Source: Anaerocolumna xylanovorans DSM 12503
Lineage (GTDB): Bacteria; Bacillota; Clostridia; Lachnospirales; Lachnospiraceae
Direction of reading: 5' to 3'
Length of the DNA: 64,000 nucleotides
Assembly: GCF_900143645.1 (NCBI RefSeq)
Contig: NZ_FRFD01000003.1
Coordinates: 434,001-498,000 of the forward strand
Shown: in pieces, positions 34,038-43,066 of the stretch
Layout of the letters: every line of letters begins with the position of its first letter
Numbering within the stretch: position 1 is the first letter of the stretch
Translations under genes and position numbers: made by a program
Notes under the pieces: generated by a model
Seen by the model: only the letters and a program-made list of their open reading frames with translations
The model's database searches: none
What the model was told of the DNA's origin: nothing

Positions 34038-35015
34038 GTGAATAATACCATGATAGATACGTATAAAGAGGAATATAGGGACGGTATCTTAAAACTCTGG
34101 AATACGGCAGCCGTAAAGACGGGGTATAAGGAATTGGATACGGACTCATTTTCGAGAATTTTCACTGGTAATAAATATTTTAATGCAGAACAGGCCTTTG
34201 TTATGCGAAAGAATGACAGTATCACCGGGTTTGCCTGCGGATGTATGGGAGAAGATCTTCCCCTGGGTAAAACCAGCGGTTACATTACCTGTGTCATATT
34301 GCGGGAGGATGCAGAGAATACAGAGAATTATGAACAGCTGCTAAAACTGCTGGAGGAAACCTTTCAAAAGGCTGGCAAAACCCAATCGGAAGTTTTGTTC
34401 TTCAATCCGATGCTGCTGCCCTGGTACATCAAGGATACGGATCGTCATGAGCATAATAATGCGCCGGGTGTTTTTAAAGACAGCAGGTTTTATGACGAGC
34501 TTTTGCAGAACGGATATATTTTGCGTACGACAGAACAGGCAATGTATTTAAATCTTAAGGAGTTTGATATTCCCCGGACAATTGTAGAAAAGCAAGAAAA
34601 AGCAGCCAAGGAAGGCTATGAGGTTGCTCTGTTTGATAAAACCAGACACCGCAATGTGGAGCAGATGCTTAAAAAACTGGAAAATCCATTGTGGGAAAGG
34701 GAAATCACTCAGTGTACGAAAGAAGGGACGCCTGTACTGGTTGCTGCCAAGGATGGAGAGGTAGTAGGATTTGCTGGCCCTATGATCCGGCAGAAAAACG
34801 GACGGGGATATTTTACCGGTATTGGCGTTGTGAAGGAGCATGAGGGACACGGGCTGGGGACCGTTTTATTTTATAAGCTATGTGAAGAAGAGAAGAAGGT
34901 TCAGGCATCGTATATGTCATTATATACCGGTGCAGAAAATCCGGCGGCCCGGATATACAGCCAGGCGGGCTTTCGAACCGTACAGGAATTTGCTGTTATG
35001 AGAAAGATGCTTTAA
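34038..35015 (+). CDS. Two-domain GNAT N-acetyltransferase
   Basis: The 325-residue protein has an N-terminal GNAT-like half (residues 3-170: ITGFACGCMGEDLP ... GYITCVILRED) and a C-terminal GNAT domain with acetyl-CoA loop GIGVVKEHEGHGLGTVLFYKLCEEE. The acceptor is unknown. Its place in the operon, next to a PIG-L deacetylase, suggests that it re-acetylates an amino sugar or modifies a muropeptide part. It starts at GTG with AGGGGAG before it. A similar two-domain protein is known in some peptidoglycan-recycling clusters of clostridia; I recall this only in outline. Confidence 0.8.
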   Translation: MNNTMIDTYKEEYRDGILKLWNTAAVKTGYKELDTDSFSRIFTGNKYFNAEQAFVMRKNDSITGFACGCMGEDLPLGKTSGYITCVILREDAENTENYEQLLKLLEETFQKAGKTQSEVLFFNPMLLPWYIKDTDRHEHNNAPGVFKDSRFYDELLQNGYILRTTEQAMYLNLKEFDIPRTIVEKQEKAAKEGYEVALFDKTRHRNVEQMLKKLENPLWEREITQCTKEGTPVLVAAKDGEVVGFAGPMIRQKNGRGYFTGIGVVKEHEGHGLGTVLFYKLCEEEKKVQASYMSLYTGAENPAARIYSQAGFRTVQEFAVMRKML

Positions 35016-35049
35016 TCAGGCTGCAAAAAGCAGCAGAATGGAGGAAACT

Positions 35050-35751
35050 ATGAATGACGGAAAATTAACTATATTGGCAGTAGGCGGACACATCGGAGAT
35101 ATGGAGCTTACAGCCGGAATGGCTTTAGCAAAGCATGCTCTGGAAGGGGCACACATCGTAACTCTGGCGTTAACGGCAGGTGAAAAGGGAGCCCCGGCAG
35201 GAAGAGACATTGCAGATTATAGAAAGCAGAAGGTACAGGAGGCAGAGACCTTTGCAGAAATGTTAAACGGAGAGGCAATTGTATTCGATTATCCCGACGG
35301 TGAATTGTCGGATAATGATGAGGTACGTTTTCAGGTATGTGATGTAATCCGTAAGGTTAAACCGGATATTCTGATTACACATTACAAGAGCTCCATGCAT
35401 AAGGATCACAATAATACACATAAAATCGTAAATGATGCCCGTTTTTATGCTTCCCTGCCGGGTTTTATAAGAGAAAATCCGCCGCATTTTGCAGGACGCT
35501 TTTACTATGCGGAAAACTGGGAGGATGCAGTGGATTTTAAGCCTTATCTGTTTGTTGATACTACAGAGGGGTATGAATTATGGAAGAAGGCAGTTGCTGC
35601 CCATTGGTTTGTGACGGGCAGTACCTCCTTTCCTTACCTGGAGTATTACGATCATTTAAGCAGAGTCAGAGGAATAGAAGCCAGAAAGGGAAGAGCGGAA
35701 TGCTTTATGATCCCTGCGGAAACCTACCGTGTTATCCGGGAAGGCTTATAA
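35050..35751 (+). CDS. PIG-L family N-deacetylase
   Basis: The 233-residue protein has the LmbE/PIG-L fold: VGGHIGDMELTAG (metal-binding His and Asp-Asp/Glu, a variant of AHPDDxE), and HKDHNNTH near residue 118 supplying the third ligand. These zinc enzymes deacetylate GlcNAc-type sugars. Here it could act on GlcNAc, MurNAc or partially modified wall fragments, as the partner of the GNAT protein. The ATG at 35050 has GGAGG 8 bases before it; the ATG at 35038 overlaps that site. Confidence 0.88.
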   Translation: MNDGKLTILAVGGHIGDMELTAGMALAKHALEGAHIVTLALTAGEKGAPAGRDIADYRKQKVQEAETFAEMLNGEAIVFDYPDGELSDNDEVRFQVCDVIRKVKPDILITHYKSSMHKDHNNTHKIVNDARFYASLPGFIRENPPHFAGRFYYAENWEDAVDFKPYLFVDTTEGYELWKKAVAAHWFVTGSTSFPYLEYYDHLSRVRGIEARKGRAECFMIPAETYRVIREGL

Positions 35752-35815
35752 AAACCATTTCACATCCGGCATTGAGTGGCCTCACGGCCAAATGTCCGTT
35801 AGGGAGGAAATTAAC

Positions 35816-37369
35816 GTGAAGGAATGGAAGCTTAGGGATAAAATCGGACAGATGATTATGACAGGATTTCCGACTGCCGATATTACACCGGAACTGATTG
35901 AATTAATTGAAGAATATAAGGTAGCCAATATTATTCTATTCTCCTATAATCTTTGCTCTGTAGGGCAGGTACAAGATACATGCATGGACTTGCACTTAAG
36001 AATTGAGCAAAGTACCGGTCATCCTGCATTTATTGCCGTAGACCAGGAAGGCGGAGTGGTCACCCGCCTTCCCAAGGGAGCGTGCAACGTACCGGGAGCA
36101 ATGCTGATTGCAGCCGCCGGTAAAGAGGAATATGCCTATCAGGCAGGGGTGATTACAGGGACACAATTAAAAAAACTGGGAATCAACGTAAATCTGGCTC
36201 CGGTCCTGGATGTAAATTCCAACCCGGATAATCCCGTCATTGGTGTCAGATCCTATTCGAACGATCCATACCGGGTGGAACGTTATGGAATCAATATGAT
36301 GAAGGGGCTGTTGTCCGAAGGAGTTATGCCTGCAGTAAAGCACTTCCCGGGACATGGCAATACGGCAGTGGATTCCCATATGGGTCTTCCGGTGGTTGAA
36401 AAAGACTTAGCTGAATTAATGGATCATGAACTGATTCCTTTCTTAAGTGCAATTAAGCACGGGGCACCTTGTGTTATGACCTCGCATATTCTTTTTCCGA
36501 AGCTGGAGAAGGAAAAGAAGCCGGCAACCATGTCAAAGGCAATATTAACCGGCCTTCTAAGGGAACAATTAGGCTTTCAGGGAATCATTATTACAGATTG
36601 TCTGGAAATGGGAGCAATCCAGTCTTTCTACGGTACGGCCGAAGGGGCAGTGGAAGCAGTGAAGGCAGGAGCGGAGCTGCTCTGTATTTCCCATACGCCG
36701 GAACTGGTTAAGGAAGCAATTCAGAAAATTGAAGAGGCAGTTGCAGCCGGTGAGATTCCGGTAGAATACATTGACCGGGCGGTAAGCAACCTATTAAAAT
36801 GGAAAGAGAAGTACCGGATTGAACCTGCACGAAAGGACACCTCCTGTATTGGCAGTACGGAGCAAAAGGAGGCTGTTGCTAAGATGGCGTTAGCGGGCAT
36901 AACCAAGGTATCGCCGATGGAATTGCCGGAGGTCACGAAGGATACAGTTGTGATTGGCAGTTATGCCTACCGGTCTACCCTTGCCAGCAGCTCGGTGGAT
37001 ATGGAACTGCATTTTGCAAAATATATGGCTGAAAAGTTCGGCTGCAGATATCTTGAACTTCCGGTGAATCCGGGCGAGGATGAGATTACGGCAGCAATGT
37101 CACAGCTAAAAGATGCATCCTTTGTAATCTATGGCTTATACAATGGACATCTGAACAGGGGACAGATTGATCTGGCTAATAAAATCAGCCGGGAAGGGAA
37201 AGAACTGCTGGCAGTTACCTTAAGAAACCCTTATGATTTTTCCCTGCTGGATGACAAAATCCATAAGCTGGCAGCATTTGAATATAATACAGTTGTATTC
37301 GATGCCTTGGAAAAGGTTATAAGAAAACAGCATAAAGCATCGGGGAAGCTTCCGGTAACTTTAAAATAG
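35816..37369 (+). CDS. nagZ: Beta-N-acetylhexosaminidase, GH3 (NagZ type)
   Basis: The 517-residue protein has the GH3 barrel with FIAVDQEGGVVTRLPKG, the His-Asp dyad loop AVKHFPGHGNTAVDSHMGLPVV and the nucleophile Asp in GIIITDCLEMGAI. A C-terminal domain follows, as in the two-domain Gram-positive NagZ. It releases GlcNAc from GlcNAc-MurNAc fragments. No signal peptide is present, so it acts inside. The GTG at 35816 has AGGGAGG 8 bases before it. Confidence 0.93.
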   Translation: MKEWKLRDKIGQMIMTGFPTADITPELIELIEEYKVANIILFSYNLCSVGQVQDTCMDLHLRIEQSTGHPAFIAVDQEGGVVTRLPKGACNVPGAMLIAAAGKEEYAYQAGVITGTQLKKLGINVNLAPVLDVNSNPDNPVIGVRSYSNDPYRVERYGINMMKGLLSEGVMPAVKHFPGHGNTAVDSHMGLPVVEKDLAELMDHELIPFLSAIKHGAPCVMTSHILFPKLEKEKKPATMSKAILTGLLREQLGFQGIIITDCLEMGAIQSFYGTAEGAVEAVKAGAELLCISHTPELVKEAIQKIEEAVAAGEIPVEYIDRAVSNLLKWKEKYRIEPARKDTSCIGSTEQKEAVAKMALAGITKVSPMELPEVTKDTVVIGSYAYRSTLASSSVDMELHFAKYMAEKFGCRYLELPVNPGEDEITAAMSQLKDASFVIYGLYNGHLNRGQIDLANKISREGKELLAVTLRNPYDFSLLDDKIHKLAAFEYNTVVFDALEKVIRKQHKASGKLPVTLK

Positions 37370-37425
37370 ACAGAGTACTAGTCTGCGTGCCAGCACACTA
37401 GCCTTGAATTCAGGAGGGACAGACA

Positions 37426-38352
37426 GTGGAAAGATATGTAATCGGAATGGACGGCGGAGGAACAAAGACCGCCGTCTTGCTTGCGGATACCAATGGAAAG
37501 ATACTAGAGGAGTTCACCGGTGGGACGATGAATTATAACGGAAGCAGTAAGGAATTTATTGATTCCAACCTGCAGAGCATCTTTCATATAATCACAGAGA
37601 AGGGCTTTCAGGCACAAGGGTGTGCTGCAATTTGTGTGGGAGCTGCCGGCATCAGTAATCTGACCGTAAAAGAACAACTGCTGGATAATATCAGAAAGGC
37701 AGGATACCTGTGTCCGGTCAGCCTCGTGGGTGATGTTGATACGGCCTTTGCCGGTGCTTTAGAAAACCAGGAAGGAATCATACTCATATCCGGTACCGGC
37801 TCCATCTGTTTGGGAAAGGATAAAGAGGGAAATTCCTGCCGCACCGGTGGCTATGGGCATTTAATCGATGATGTCGGAAGCGGCTATGCAATTGCAAGAG
37901 AGATCCTTTCAGCCGTTGTAAAGTCCAGTGATGGACGAAGGAGGCCGACCCTGTTAAAGCAGCTGGTCTTTGAATACTTAAACATTAGCAGGATAGAAGA
38001 ACTAATCTCCTATGTTTATGCGCCAAACCGCAATAAAAAGGAAATTGCGGAGCTTTCTGTTTTAATCGAAAAAGCGGCGGAATGCGAGGATGCGGCAGCG
38101 GAAAGGATTATCGAGGGTTGTGTATCTGATCTGGTGGAATTAGCTGCACCGGTAGTCGGACAGTGGAAAGAAGCGCCGGTCCTGGCAGTCTCAGGGAGCG
38201 TATTGCTTCATAATGCGTTAATCTATGATAAATTCTGTGTGAGTATGCAAAAAGCTTACCCGGGGATTACAGTAACGAAAGCAAAAAAAACGGCAGTATA
38301 CGGCGCAGTGCTGCTGGCCCTTAAGCTATGGGAGAATAACAGGACGGCTTAA
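37426..38352 (+). CDS. murK: MurNAc/GlcNAc kinase, BadF/BadG family
   Basis: The 308-residue ASKHA-fold kinase has the phosphate-1 loop GMDGGGTKTAVLLAD, LVGDVDTAFAGAL with the catalytic Asp, and ILISGTGSICLG. Its family includes MurK of Clostridium acetobutylicum, which phosphorylates both MurNAc and GlcNAc at O6; the operon context with murQ, nagZ and an ABC importer fits that role. GlcNAc kinase only is the alternative. It starts at GTG with AGGAGG before it. Confidence 0.88.
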   Translation: MERYVIGMDGGGTKTAVLLADTNGKILEEFTGGTMNYNGSSKEFIDSNLQSIFHIITEKGFQAQGCAAICVGAAGISNLTVKEQLLDNIRKAGYLCPVSLVGDVDTAFAGALENQEGIILISGTGSICLGKDKEGNSCRTGGYGHLIDDVGSGYAIAREILSAVVKSSDGRRRPTLLKQLVFEYLNISRIEELISYVYAPNRNKKEIAELSVLIEKAAECEDAAAERIIEGCVSDLVELAAPVVGQWKEAPVLAVSGSVLLHNALIYDKFCVSMQKAYPGITVTKAKKTAVYGAVLLALKLWENNRTA

Positions 38353-38378
38353 ATTCAGATTGGAGGCGATTTTTAAGT

Positions 38379-39518
38379 ATGGTAAGGACAGGAATAGAAA
38401 ATACCGGGGAATGGGCGGACTTTCTTAAAGGAAAAAGGGTTGGATTGATTACAAATCCAACCGGGGTAGATTTAAGCTTAAGAAGCACAATTGATATACT
38501 AAAAGAAAAAACAGCTTTAGTACGGTTGTTTTCCCCAGAGCACGGCGTCAGAGGGGATATACAGGCAGGTGATATGGTTAACTTTTATGTTGATGAGAAA
38601 ACCAGTCTGCCTGTTTTTTCATTGTATGGGAAGAATAAGAAGCCTTCGGAGGAGATGTTAAAGGATATCGATGTCCTGGCCTTTGATATTCAGGATGTGG
38701 GCTCAAGGCTATATACCTATCTGTATACCATGTCCTATTGCATGCAGAGCTGTGCGGATTATAAAAAGACCTTCCTTGTCTTTGACCGTCCCAATCCTAT
38801 CGGGGGCAGCAAGGTGGAGGGCAATCTTGTTAAGCCAGGCTTTACTTCTTTTGTCGGTTTGCATCCCATCCCTTACAGATACGGCTTGACCATAGGGGAA
38901 GCTGCACTTTTATTTAACCAGGAGTTTCACATTTCCTGTGATTTAAAGGTAATTCCGATGACAGGGTGGGAGAGAACTATGTATTATGAAGACACGGGAC
39001 TTCCCTGGATTATGCCGTCTCCGAATATGCCTACGGTAGAAACGGCAGTTGTATATAACAGTACCTGTATTTTGGAAGGAACTAATATTTCGGAAGGAAG
39101 GGGAACGGCAAAGCCCTTTGAAATTGCAGGAGCACCATGGCTGGAAGCAGAGACATTGGCGGAGAACATGAATAAGAAGGGGCTTGCAGGTATATTATTC
39201 CGGCCGGTCTACTTTACTCCGACCTTTTCAAAGCATGTCGGTGCGCTTTGCCGGGGAGTGCAGCTGCATGTGACCGACAGGAAGAGCTTTTGTGCGGTAG
39301 AAACAGGGCTGCACCTTTTAGAGGAAATAAAAAGGTTATCCGGTGAAAAATTCTCCTATAACGCACCCTATTCATCCTCCGGAAAGCCGATGATTGACTA
39401 TAATACCGGAGATGATTTTATCCGGACACATGACTTTTCTGCTAAGGAAGTATATGAAATGTGGGCAGTGGAAGCAGAAGAATTTGCAAAGAGAAAACAA
39501 AAATACCATTTGTATTAA
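38379..39518 (+). CDS. namZ: Exo-beta-N-acetylmuramidase NamZ-like (DUF1343, GH171)
   Basis: The 379-residue protein matches the DUF1343/YbbC family: GLITNPTGVD, LFSPEHGVRGDIQAGD, PVFSLYGKNKKPSEEML, FDIQDVGSRLYTYLYTM, VFDRPNPIGG and TNISEGRGTAKPFE. In Bacillus subtilis NamZ removes terminal MurNAc from peptidoglycan fragments. Here it should free MurNAc after NagZ has taken GlcNAc. The protein has no signal peptide, whereas B. subtilis NamZ is secreted, so cleavage would be inside. Its stop abuts the stop of murR. Confidence 0.9.
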   Translation: MVRTGIENTGEWADFLKGKRVGLITNPTGVDLSLRSTIDILKEKTALVRLFSPEHGVRGDIQAGDMVNFYVDEKTSLPVFSLYGKNKKPSEEMLKDIDVLAFDIQDVGSRLYTYLYTMSYCMQSCADYKKTFLVFDRPNPIGGSKVEGNLVKPGFTSFVGLHPIPYRYGLTIGEAALLFNQEFHISCDLKVIPMTGWERTMYYEDTGLPWIMPSPNMPTVETAVVYNSTCILEGTNISEGRGTAKPFEIAGAPWLEAETLAENMNKKGLAGILFRPVYFTPTFSKHVGALCRGVQLHVTDRKSFCAVETGLHLLEEIKRLSGEKFSYNAPYSSSGKPMIDYNTGDDFIRTHDFSAKEVYEMWAVEAEEFAKRKQKYHLY

Positions 39519-40391
39519 TCAGCTGTCGTTGCGGTGGGAATGAGTTGCCTGATAGCTGCTTTCCAGCATACCGGTCACATTCGTATAATCCCTGTTTGCA
39601 ATAGCGGTAAAGAGAATATCGGCGATAATAAGCTGGGCTATTCTTGAGCTCATGGCACCGCTTCTTTTATAAATCTCCGGCGAACTGGTGTAAAGTACAT
39701 AATCGACGGATTGTGCCAGGCTGCTTTTCCCATACTTCGTGATTGCCAGGGTAATGGCACCGTTTTTCTTCGCGATATCCAGGGTCTCCAGAATTTCTTT
39801 TGTTTCGCCGGTATAGGAGATGAAGATAGCAACGTCTCCGGCTGTTATTGTAGAGGCATAGGTGAGGCTGATATGGGAATCATGGCAGTAGGAAACATTA
39901 TATCCGATGCGCAGCAGTTTATAATATAAATCGTCGGCAACCAGGCCGGAAGCACCGACGCCAAAGATACGGATGGCTTTTGCATTTATTATTTTGTCAA
40001 CGATACCTGATAACATAACTTCATCAAATAGTTTTAAGGTGGCGTCAATTGCCTGAATGCTGCTAAGGCACACATTTTCAGCCATGGATATATAGGTGGA
40101 ATGATCCTTGATATCGGTAAACTGCAGCTGTGGAGTGGAATTCTCGTTTTCTGTTATGGTCTCATTCAGTTCAACAAAAAGAGACTTTTTCAAATCCTTC
40201 ATTCCGTCAAAGCCGATGGATTTGCAGAAACGGACCCAGGCTCCCTGGCTTGTACCGGAGAGATTTGCCAATTCGGCCAAGGGGTAACGAAATATATTGT
40301 CTATATTTTGAAGAATATAATCAGCTACCTTTTTCTCGGTTTTATTTAATTGGGAATACATATTTTTGGTTCTTATCTCGACAGTAGTCAT
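39519..40391 (-). CDS. murR: RpiR-family regulator (MurR type)
   Basis: The 290-residue protein has an N-terminal RpiR HTH (residues 1-77: LNKTEKKVADYILQNIDNIFRYPLAELANLSGTSQGAWVRFCKSIGF) and a C-terminal SIS domain (about 125-260: IRIFGVGASGLVADDLYYKL ... AIFISYTGETKEIL). SIS domains of this group bind phosphosugars; MurNAc 6-phosphate is the expected ligand here. It is convergent with the mur operon. Its promoter carries a dyad, so it may control itself. Confidence 0.88.
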   Translation of the reverse strand: MTTVEIRTKNMYSQLNKTEKKVADYILQNIDNIFRYPLAELANLSGTSQGAWVRFCKSIGFDGMKDLKKSLFVELNETITENENSTPQLQFTDIKDHSTYISMAENVCLSSIQAIDATLKLFDEVMLSGIVDKIINAKAIRIFGVGASGLVADDLYYKLLRIGYNVSYCHDSHISLTYASTITAGDVAIFISYTGETKEILETLDIAKKNGAITLAITKYGKSSLAQSVDYVLYTSSPEIYKRSGAMSSRIAQLIIADILFTAIANRDYTNVTGMLESSYQATHSHRNDS

Positions 40392-40716
40392 GTTTACCTT
40401 GCCTCCGTAGGTTTTATGTTATTATTATACATTAATATGGGTTTTGTTACAACAAGGTCTTTGGTTCCCGCCATGACGAATGCATGAAAGAGATTTTGGA
40501 AAACTGACGATGATTTTGGCTTATATTTTTCCATTTTCTTGTTCAGCGGTCCAAATTCCACTAAAACACCAGCAACTGTTCCTGACAGGTGAAATTATGC
40601 CAAAATTATCTGGCTATTTACAATCGGTTCTTTCATGCGTTCGCCGTGTGGTTTCCATAGAAGAAGCTGCCACTGCGAGGCAGACGGGAAAAATTACGAA
40701 AAAGGAGTTCTAAGTT
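40392..40716. other. Gap with murR promoter and kinase operon leader
   Basis: This stretch holds the murR promoter at 40424-40452. A weak frame lies at 40597-40713 (38 codons) with AGGTGA before its ATG; it has no family match and I do not call it a gene. Confidence 0.4.
40424..40455 (-). promoter_or_regulatory. Promoter of murR with overlapping palindrome
   Basis: On the minus strand TTGTAA (40452-40447) and TATAAT (40429-40424) are 17 bases apart. The palindrome TTGTT-AC-AACAA (40444-40455) overlaps the -35 box and could be an autoregulatory operator. Confidence 0.65.
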
Positions 40717-41610
40717 ATGAGTAACTATATCTCGATGGATATTGGGGGTACATTTATTAAATACGGGCTTATGAATAATGAATTTTGCGAAGAAAATCCT
40801 CTGGTGCTGCCGACGGAAAAGAATCCGGAACGGTTTTTAAATCAGCTGATACAAATAATCAATGAGAGAAAGGCTGAAGCAGACGGTGTTGCCATAAGCA
40901 TCGGAGGCTTTATCAATCCGGTGACCGGGCATAATTCCGATTATAGTGTAGGGAATAATTTTAAAGCCTATAATTTGAAAGAAGAATTAGTGAAACATAC
41001 AGGACTTCGCGTGGCAATCGAAAATGACAGCAATTGTGCGGCTCTGGCAGAAATGCAGCTTGGTGCCGGAAGGAATTGTTCGGATTTTTGCATGGTAACT
41101 CTGGGTACGGGAATCGGCGGAGCAATTATCCATAATCGTCAATTGCTGCGTGGCAGGAACTTTAAGGCTGGTGAATTCGGATTTACCATAATCGGGCGCG
41201 AAGGTCATAATCGGGCATATGATTATAAGGCGGCATCCGCTACCGCAGTACTGGCAAAGCGGGTGTCTGACCTGTTGGGTCAGAGTGTGGACGGCAATTA
41301 TGTATTTGACCATCTGGAGGATATGAGAGTAAAGGAAATCTATGAGGAATGGCTTGAGGATCTGGCAATGGTAATCGGAAATATAGCCGTGAGCTTTGAT
41401 CCGGAGAAGGTAATTATCGGAGGCGGAATCAGTACCAGAGAGAGCTTTATTACGGATTTACAAAGCAGAGTATATCATATCTTTAAGCATCTTAAAGAGT
41501 ATGTGACAATCGAGGCCTGCAGGCTGGGTAATAATGCCGGTAAGATTGGTGCCCTGATTAATTTTATGGAACAATATGAAAATAGTGGAAAGGAAAGGTG
41601 TTCTAAATGA
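40717..41610 (+). CDS. ROK-family sugar kinase, probably beta-glucoside kinase
   Basis: The 297-residue kinase has the phosphate loop DIGGTFIKYGL, the catalytic END in ENDSNCAALAE, LGTGIGGAII and VIIGGGIS. The zinc-binding CxCGxxGCxE motif of glucokinases and NagC-type ROK proteins is absent. This agrees with BglK-type beta-glucoside kinases, which phosphorylate cellobiose-like disaccharides. The gene overlaps the GH4 phospho-glucosidase by 4 bases, so the two probably act in sequence. AAAGGAG precedes the start. Confidence 0.85.
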   Translation: MSNYISMDIGGTFIKYGLMNNEFCEENPLVLPTEKNPERFLNQLIQIINERKAEADGVAISIGGFINPVTGHNSDYSVGNNFKAYNLKEELVKHTGLRVAIENDSNCAALAEMQLGAGRNCSDFCMVTLGTGIGGAIIHNRQLLRGRNFKAGEFGFTIIGREGHNRAYDYKAASATAVLAKRVSDLLGQSVDGNYVFDHLEDMRVKEIYEEWLEDLAMVIGNIAVSFDPEKVIIGGGISTRESFITDLQSRVYHIFKHLKEYVTIEACRLGNNAGKIGALINFMEQYENSGKERCSK

Positions 41611-42923
41611 GCGAAGGGATTAAAATTGTAACTATCGGCGGGGGCTCCAGCTATACACCGGAGTTGGTGGATGGCTTTATAAAAAGATATGACAGGCTTC
41701 CGGTACGTGAATTATGGCTGGTTGATATTGAGGAAGGAAAGCATAAGCTGGAAATCGTCGGAAATCTTGCCAGGCGAATGGTAGAAAAAGCCGGAATACC
41801 AATGAAGATATATACGACGCTGGACCGAAGAGAGGCTTTAAAGGATGCCGATTTTGTAACCACGCAGCTTCGGGTGGGACTGCTGGAAGCCAGGATAAAG
41901 GATGAAAGAATCCCCTTAAGCCATGGAATGCTGGGACAGGAAACCAATGGGGCCGGCGGATTATTCAAGGGACTGCGCACGATTCCTGTCATCCTTGATA
42001 TCTGTAAGGACATGGATGAATTATGCAAGGATGCATGGCTGATAAACTTTACAAATCCGGTGGGCATGATAATGGAGGCAGTTAGCCGTTATTCCGGCAG
42101 AAAGAAAGCGGTCGGTTTATGTAATGTTCCGATTGATATGCAGAAAGCCATTGCCAGGATGTTAAACCGTCCCCTGGAGGAGGTTTATATTACCTTTGGC
42201 GGTCTTAATCATATGGTATTTGTGACGGGAGTATACGTTGACGGTAAGGATGTAATAGATGAAGTGATTGACCTTTGGGGAAATCAAAGCGTAAAGAATA
42301 TCAAAGGAATTGAATGGAACAAAGGATTCTTAAAGCAGCTGGGCGTAATCCCCTGCTCCTACCACCGGTATTATTTTATGGGAAAGGAATATTTGGAGGA
42401 GGCAATCGAGCACTACAAAGAAAACGGTACAAGAGCAGAGAAGGTAAAGAAGATTGAGGAAGAGCTTTTTGAGCTGTATAAGGATGAAAACCTGAAGGAA
42501 AAACCCAAGCAGCTGGAGCAGCGCGGAGGGGCTTATTACAGTGATGCGGCCTGCAACCTGATCTGTTCGATTTATAATGATGTCCGGGATATCCAGGTGG
42601 TGAATACGGTAAACCGGGGAGTACTTAATGAGCTGGAATATGACGAGGTAGCGGAGATGAACTGCATCATCACAAAGAACGGGCCTATCCCTGTGTCTGT
42701 CGGAAAGCTTCCCAAAGCAGTCAATGGACTGATACAACAGATTAAGTCCTTTGAGATAGCAGGTGCCGAAGCAGCAGTTACCGGTGATTATGATAAGGCG
42801 CTGCTGGCTATGATGATTAATCCGCTGGTTTTCTCACAGAGCCATGCCATCACGGTACTGGATGAGTTATTTGAAGCTCATAAGGAGTATCTGCCGCAGT
42901 TTTATAAGAAGACAATGCAATAA
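41607..42923 (+). CDS. GH4 6-phospho-beta-glucosidase
   Basis: The 438-residue protein has the NAD-binding start KIVTIGGGSSYTPELVDGF, NGAGGLFKGLRTIPVI, TNPVGMIMEAV, and the metal ligands Cys in GLCNVPIDM and His in FGGLNHMVFV. GH4 enzymes use NAD+ and Mn2+ in a redox-elimination mechanism. The NVP motif is of the 6-phospho-beta-glucosidase (LicH/BglT) type. It cleaves the phosphorylated disaccharide made by the kinase at 40717. No importer is adjacent. Confidence 0.92.
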   Translation: MSEGIKIVTIGGGSSYTPELVDGFIKRYDRLPVRELWLVDIEEGKHKLEIVGNLARRMVEKAGIPMKIYTTLDRREALKDADFVTTQLRVGLLEARIKDERIPLSHGMLGQETNGAGGLFKGLRTIPVILDICKDMDELCKDAWLINFTNPVGMIMEAVSRYSGRKKAVGLCNVPIDMQKAIARMLNRPLEEVYITFGGLNHMVFVTGVYVDGKDVIDEVIDLWGNQSVKNIKGIEWNKGFLKQLGVIPCSYHRYYFMGKEYLEEAIEHYKENGTRAEKVKKIEEELFELYKDENLKEKPKQLEQRGGAYYSDAACNLICSIYNDVRDIQVVNTVNRGVLNELEYDEVAEMNCIITKNGPIPVSVGKLPKAVNGLIQQIKSFEIAGAEAAVTGDYDKALLAMMINPLVFSQSHAITVLDELFEAHKEYLPQFYKKTMQ

Positions 42924-43066
42924 GAAAGCCTATCTGCTGCCTGATATTAACTCCTTATAAAGGAAAACAAATCAATGATAATTTTCCAGTTGTATTTTAA
43001 ACAAAATCGGCGTATATTGGGTGTGAGTTATATTGTCAGCAAAATACAAAGAAGGAAGGCGTTAAA

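Noticed and set aside
40480..40713. Frame of 77 codons before the ROK kinase
   Set aside because: No family match and no site before the first ATG. An inner ATG at 40597 has AGGTGA, but a 38-residue product without conservation evidence is too weak to call.
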